A program made the translations under genes and the position numbers. This document shows, in pieces, positions 5,831-7,397 of a stretch of 7,397 nt of DNA. Source of the DNA: an uncultured Solirubrobacterales bacterium. Its GTDB lineage: Bacteria; Actinomycetota; Thermoleophilia; Solirubrobacterales; Solirubrobacteraceae. Each line of letters opens with the position of its first letter. Position 1 is the stretch's first letter. Location of the stretch: NCBI GenBank assembly GCA_903953065.1, contig CAJBIG010000234.1, forward strand, positions 1-7,397. Direction: 5' to 3'. The notes below the pieces were generated by a model. That model searched no databases. It saw only the letters and a program-made list of their open reading frames with translations, and was not told where the DNA came from.

Positions 5831-6121
5831 ATGCATATGTCAGATCAAGTTCAGAAAGTATTGCTCGCCGTAGGCGCTGGTCTAGCGCTGATTCTCAGCA
5901 TCATCGCGCTGGTCGTAGCGCTGAACGCTGGCGGTGGCCACGGCGGCAAGCATGATGGCGGCCGAATGTTCGGCGGCGCGCAGCAAGGTCAGATGGGCGG
6001 CGGTCCCGGCCAGCGTGGCCACGCCGGTCCAGGCCAAGGCGGCCCTCCTCCAGGGATGATGGCTCCCGGCGCCGGTCAGGCAGCACCGAACGCCGACTCG
6101 CCAACCACGACCACGAAGTAG
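5831..6121 (+). CDS. Small Gly-rich single-pass membrane protein, unknown function
   Basis: I do not recognise a named family. The 96-residue product has a short polar N-terminus, one strong hydrophobic helix (about 9-32), then a low-complexity tail. Residues 34-85 are dominated by Gly with His, Gln, Met and Pro (HGGKHDGGRMF at 37-47, later PPPGMM), and the end is Thr-rich (TTTTK). The helix with a weakly charged N-terminus could be a membrane anchor or an uncleaved signal, placing the flexible tail outside. The start is supported by AAAGGA (5817-5822) 8 bases before ATG 5831; a second in-frame ATG lies at 5837. It is transcribed divergently from the DNase lipoprotein and converges with the HicA-like gene. 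The His/Met content could suggest metal contact, but no defined motif is present. Confidence 0.7.
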   Translation: MHMSDQVQKVLLAVGAGLALILSIIALVVALNAGGGHGGKHDGGRMFGGAQQGQMGGGPGQRGHAGPGQGGPPPGMMAPGAGQAAPNADSPTTTTK

Positions 6122-6123
6122 AA

Positions 6124-6155
6124 CCAGCGGCGGCGCGCTAATCGCGCAGCGCTGG
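6124..6155. terminator. Bidirectional hairpin between convergent genes
   Basis: CCAGCG (6124-6129) pairs with CGCTGG (6150-6155). After a small internal loop, GCGCG (6133-6137) pairs with CGCGC (6143-6147) around the loop CTAAT. The stem starts 2 bases after the stop codon at 6119-6121 and fills most of the 45-base convergent gap. There is no T-run on either side. Position and stem strength support a shared terminator of the U-less type. Confidence 0.5.
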
Positions 6156-6166
6156 GGTGCGTCAGC

Positions 6167-6496
6167 TTACGGCGCGCCCCAGCGACCGTCGCCGTGGTCG
6201 CGCGTCTCTGTGTCTTCAACGGCCGGTGAGCCGTCGGGGTTGTACCCGGCGTTGGTCAGCATCCGGCGCAGGTCAACGACCATCTGCACATCGATGTCCT
6301 TGTGGCGCGGGCGGTGGAAAACCTCAGTCTCCGGCCCAAGCGTCACTTTGACCTTTCCGTTGTGCTCCTCAGCGACCTCGCCAACATGCTCGAGCAGTGT
6401 GATCACGTGACGCCACTCGATGTTGTGACTGGTCGGGTGACGGAAGATCTCCTCAACTGTGTCGCGGTGGCGGCTGGTTAGTTCTGGCTTGCTCAT
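6167..6496 (-). CDS. HicA-like small protein, function unknown
   Basis: This is a soluble 109-residue protein. Residues about 26-85 resemble the small alpha-beta dsRNA-binding fold of HicA-type proteins: a Trp followed by a helix (IEWRHVITLLEHVGEV, 26-41), a two-strand element (HNGKVKVTL, 45-53), FHRPRHKDID (60-69), then a helix ending in RRMLTNAGY (77-85). The C-terminal tail (86-109) is acidic and polar. A HicA toxin should sit beside a HicB antitoxin, and none is here, so a toxin role is unlikely or at least unsupported. I recall similar stand-alone proteins being common and unnamed in actinobacteria. No Shine-Dalgarno precedes ATG 6496; a TANNNT box 15 bases upstream suggests a near-leaderless message. 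Confidence 0.7.
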   Translation of the reverse strand: MSKPELTSRHRDTVEEIFRHPTSHNIEWRHVITLLEHVGEVAEEHNGKVKVTLGPETEVFHRPRHKDIDVQMVVDLRRMLTNAGYNPDGSPAVEDTETRDHGDGRWGAP

Positions 6497-6505
6497 ATGA
6501 GAGCA

Positions 6506-6511
6506 AGTCTA
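6506..6511 (-). promoter_or_regulatory. Possible -10 box (TAGACT) for the HicA-like gene
   Basis: TAGACT on the minus strand fits TANNNT, with its first T 15 bases before the ATG at 6496. The predicted transcript would start about 3 bases before the start codon. The spacing is identical to that of the TAGTCT box before the transporter gene, and neither gene has a Shine-Dalgarno. Confidence 0.3.
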
Positions 6512-6522
6512 TTCGGACGCGT

Positions 6523-6554
6523 CGCTCAGCGGCGGCGCGGCTGCGCAATGAGCG
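6523..6554 (-). terminator. Hairpin directly after the stop of the 6555-7250 gene
   Basis: CGCTCA (minus strand 6554-6549) pairs with TGAGCG (6528-6523), with an inner GCGC/GCGC stem (6546-6543 and 6538-6535). The outer arm begins at the first base after the TGA. No T-run follows. It separates this gene from the promoter-like element of the next one and may act as a terminator. Confidence 0.4.
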
Positions 6555-7250
6555 TCAGCCGATCACGCTGACTGCCCTTGCGGCAACGAGCAGGATCGTC
6601 AGCGCCGAGAGAGATGTTTCAATCGCCATCATCACTTTCGCCTTGCGACTCAAAGGCATCACGTCAGCGGCGCTCCAAGCGATCGCCGTCGTGAACGAGA
6701 GGTAGATGTAATCAAGCAGGCGAGGGTGCCAGTCGGGTGAGACCAACTTTGGCGCCGTCATCTCGGAGAAGAGGAAGTCGCGCTGGCCACCTGGCTCGAA
6801 GGCCCGGCCACGCGGGCCGCCGCCGTCCAGTTCCCAGAAAAGCATTCCGGAGGTGAATACAAGCGTTGACCAAACGACAACTGCCTCGATTGCCAGCTCG
6901 CCGCCCGTGCGCACCTCGCCGGTAAAGAGCTCCATGATCAGCAAAGCGAGCGCAACTGCGTTTAAGACAGCGACGACCACCAGCAGCGCCACTCCGAGCT
7001 TGCGGCGCTCACCGGTCTGGTCAAGATCACCCCCACGACCTTCGGCCGCGACAGTTATTGCCAACAGCAGCTCGGGGAAGATAGGAACCAACCAAACCCA
7101 GCCACCCACGCCCCAGAGAGTCCAGCCGTGGCGCAGACTAAGAACGCCCAGCGCCGCCTGAAGTAAGACGACAACGAGCACGGCCGAGCTTGCTTCCCAG
7201 CGGGTTTCGCGAGATTCCCGCTTCAGCTCATCGGTGACATCAGAGTTCAC
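6555..7250 (-). CDS. Multi-pass membrane protein, DUF1345/ion-channel-like
   Basis: This is a 231-residue integral membrane protein of unknown function. Hydrophobic segments lie at about 21-40, 46-69, 86-108, 119-137, 186-198 and 207-229. The N-terminus is charged and probably cytoplasmic. Distinctive elements are FWELDGGGP (138-146) after the fourth helix and the C-terminal block DYIYLSFTTAIAWSAADVMP (180-199) followed by LSRKAKVMM, leading into a final helix ending in ARAVSVI. This block resembles the re-entrant 'YLSFTTATAFSPTD' segment I remember from DUF1345 and related actinobacterial proteins sometimes compared with two-TM potassium channels. No GYG selectivity filter is present, so channel activity is not supported. 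The start is GTG at 7250 without a clear ribosome-binding site. The 45-base gap to the upstream partial gene allows an operon. Confidence 0.72.
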   Translation of the reverse strand: MNSDVTDELKRESRETRWEASSAVLVVVLLQAALGVLSLRHGWTLWGVGGWVWLVPIFPELLLAITVAAEGRGGDLDQTGERRKLGVALLVVVAVLNAVALALLIMELFTGEVRTGGELAIEAVVVWSTLVFTSGMLFWELDGGGPRGRAFEPGGQRDFLFSEMTAPKLVSPDWHPRLLDYIYLSFTTAIAWSAADVMPLSRKAKVMMAIETSLSALTILLVAARAVSVIG

Positions 7251-7295
7251 CGGCCAAGTGTGGTCGCAGCGTGGGACGGCACCGCTGGCGCGGCG

Positions 7296-7397
7296 CTAAT
7301 TGCTGTTACAGGCGAGGTCGTAGATCGCTGCCGGCACCTGCGAAGGCTTGGGGCAGACCTTGCCGCGGTCCTGCGGAACCCAGAATTGGCCTTCGGC
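7296..7397 (-). CDS. C-terminal end of an unidentified protein, truncated by the window edge
   Basis: The frame is open from the window edge to the TAG at 7298-7296 and gives 33 residues, including FWVPQDRGKVCPKPSQ and ending in YDLACNSN. Two cysteines and the polar, Trp/Pro-containing composition would fit the end of a secreted or periplasmic protein, but I do not recognise a family. The frame is short, so the coding call itself is only moderately sure; strand and tandem spacing with the next gene support it. Confidence 0.45.
   Translation of the reverse strand, partial: AEGQFWVPQDRGKVCPKPSQVPAAIYDLACNSN

Overview
The window is GC-rich bacterial DNA with GTG and TTG starts and tightly packed genes. 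Gene content points to a high-GC actinobacterium, most likely of the Thermoleophilia/Solirubrobacterales type: a DHA2 transporter, a DUF4234 membrane protein, an excalibur-domain lipoprotein and divergent HisB/HisD-family enzymes. This placement is inferred from protein character and base composition; there is no rRNA or other phylogenetic marker. I see no insertion sequence, phage gene, CRISPR array, tRNA or rRNA, and no gene-free stretch longer than about 130 bases.

Layout. Left part, + strand: a 14-helix MFS drug-efflux-type transporter (66-1637), then a DUF4234 membrane protein (1704-2219). These converge on a long minus-strand group (5702 down to 2255). In transcription order it holds a secreted lipoprotein with an excalibur motif fused to a NucA/NucB DNase domain, a compact MTAN/futalosine-hydrolase-like nucleosidase (12-nt gap), a 91-nt leader with alternative hairpins, a HisB-family protein and a HisD-family protein (12-nt gap). 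Divergent from the DNase gene is a small one-helix Gly-rich membrane protein (5831-6121). It converges on a HicA-like small protein (6167-6496, minus). Further upstream on the minus strand are a multi-helix membrane protein (6555-7250) and the last 33 codons of an unidentified gene (7296-7397).

How the genes may work together. The HisB/HisD pair would normally be read as histidine biosynthesis (imidazoleglycerol-phosphate dehydratase and histidinol dehydrogenase). Both proteins, however, depart from the canonical active-site signature. In HisD two of the four zinc-ligand positions look reciprocally exchanged (Q to E, D to N) and two NAD-contact positions are changed. In HisB one His of the HHxxE metal motif and the His of the 'LHI' strand are replaced. 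No hisC, hisH, hisA or hisF lies beside them. The pair may be a lineage-specific variant of the pathway or a repurposed module, and this is the most interesting feature of the window. The DNase lipoprotein followed at once by a nucleosidase could be a small nucleic-acid scavenging unit, but that is only inference from spacing.

Regulation. Three genes end in GC-rich hairpins that start at or within two bases of the stop codon and lack a T-run, and a fourth has a weaker version. Two genes without a ribosome-binding site (66 and 6496) have a TANNNT box at the same distance from their ATG, which suggests near-leaderless transcripts.
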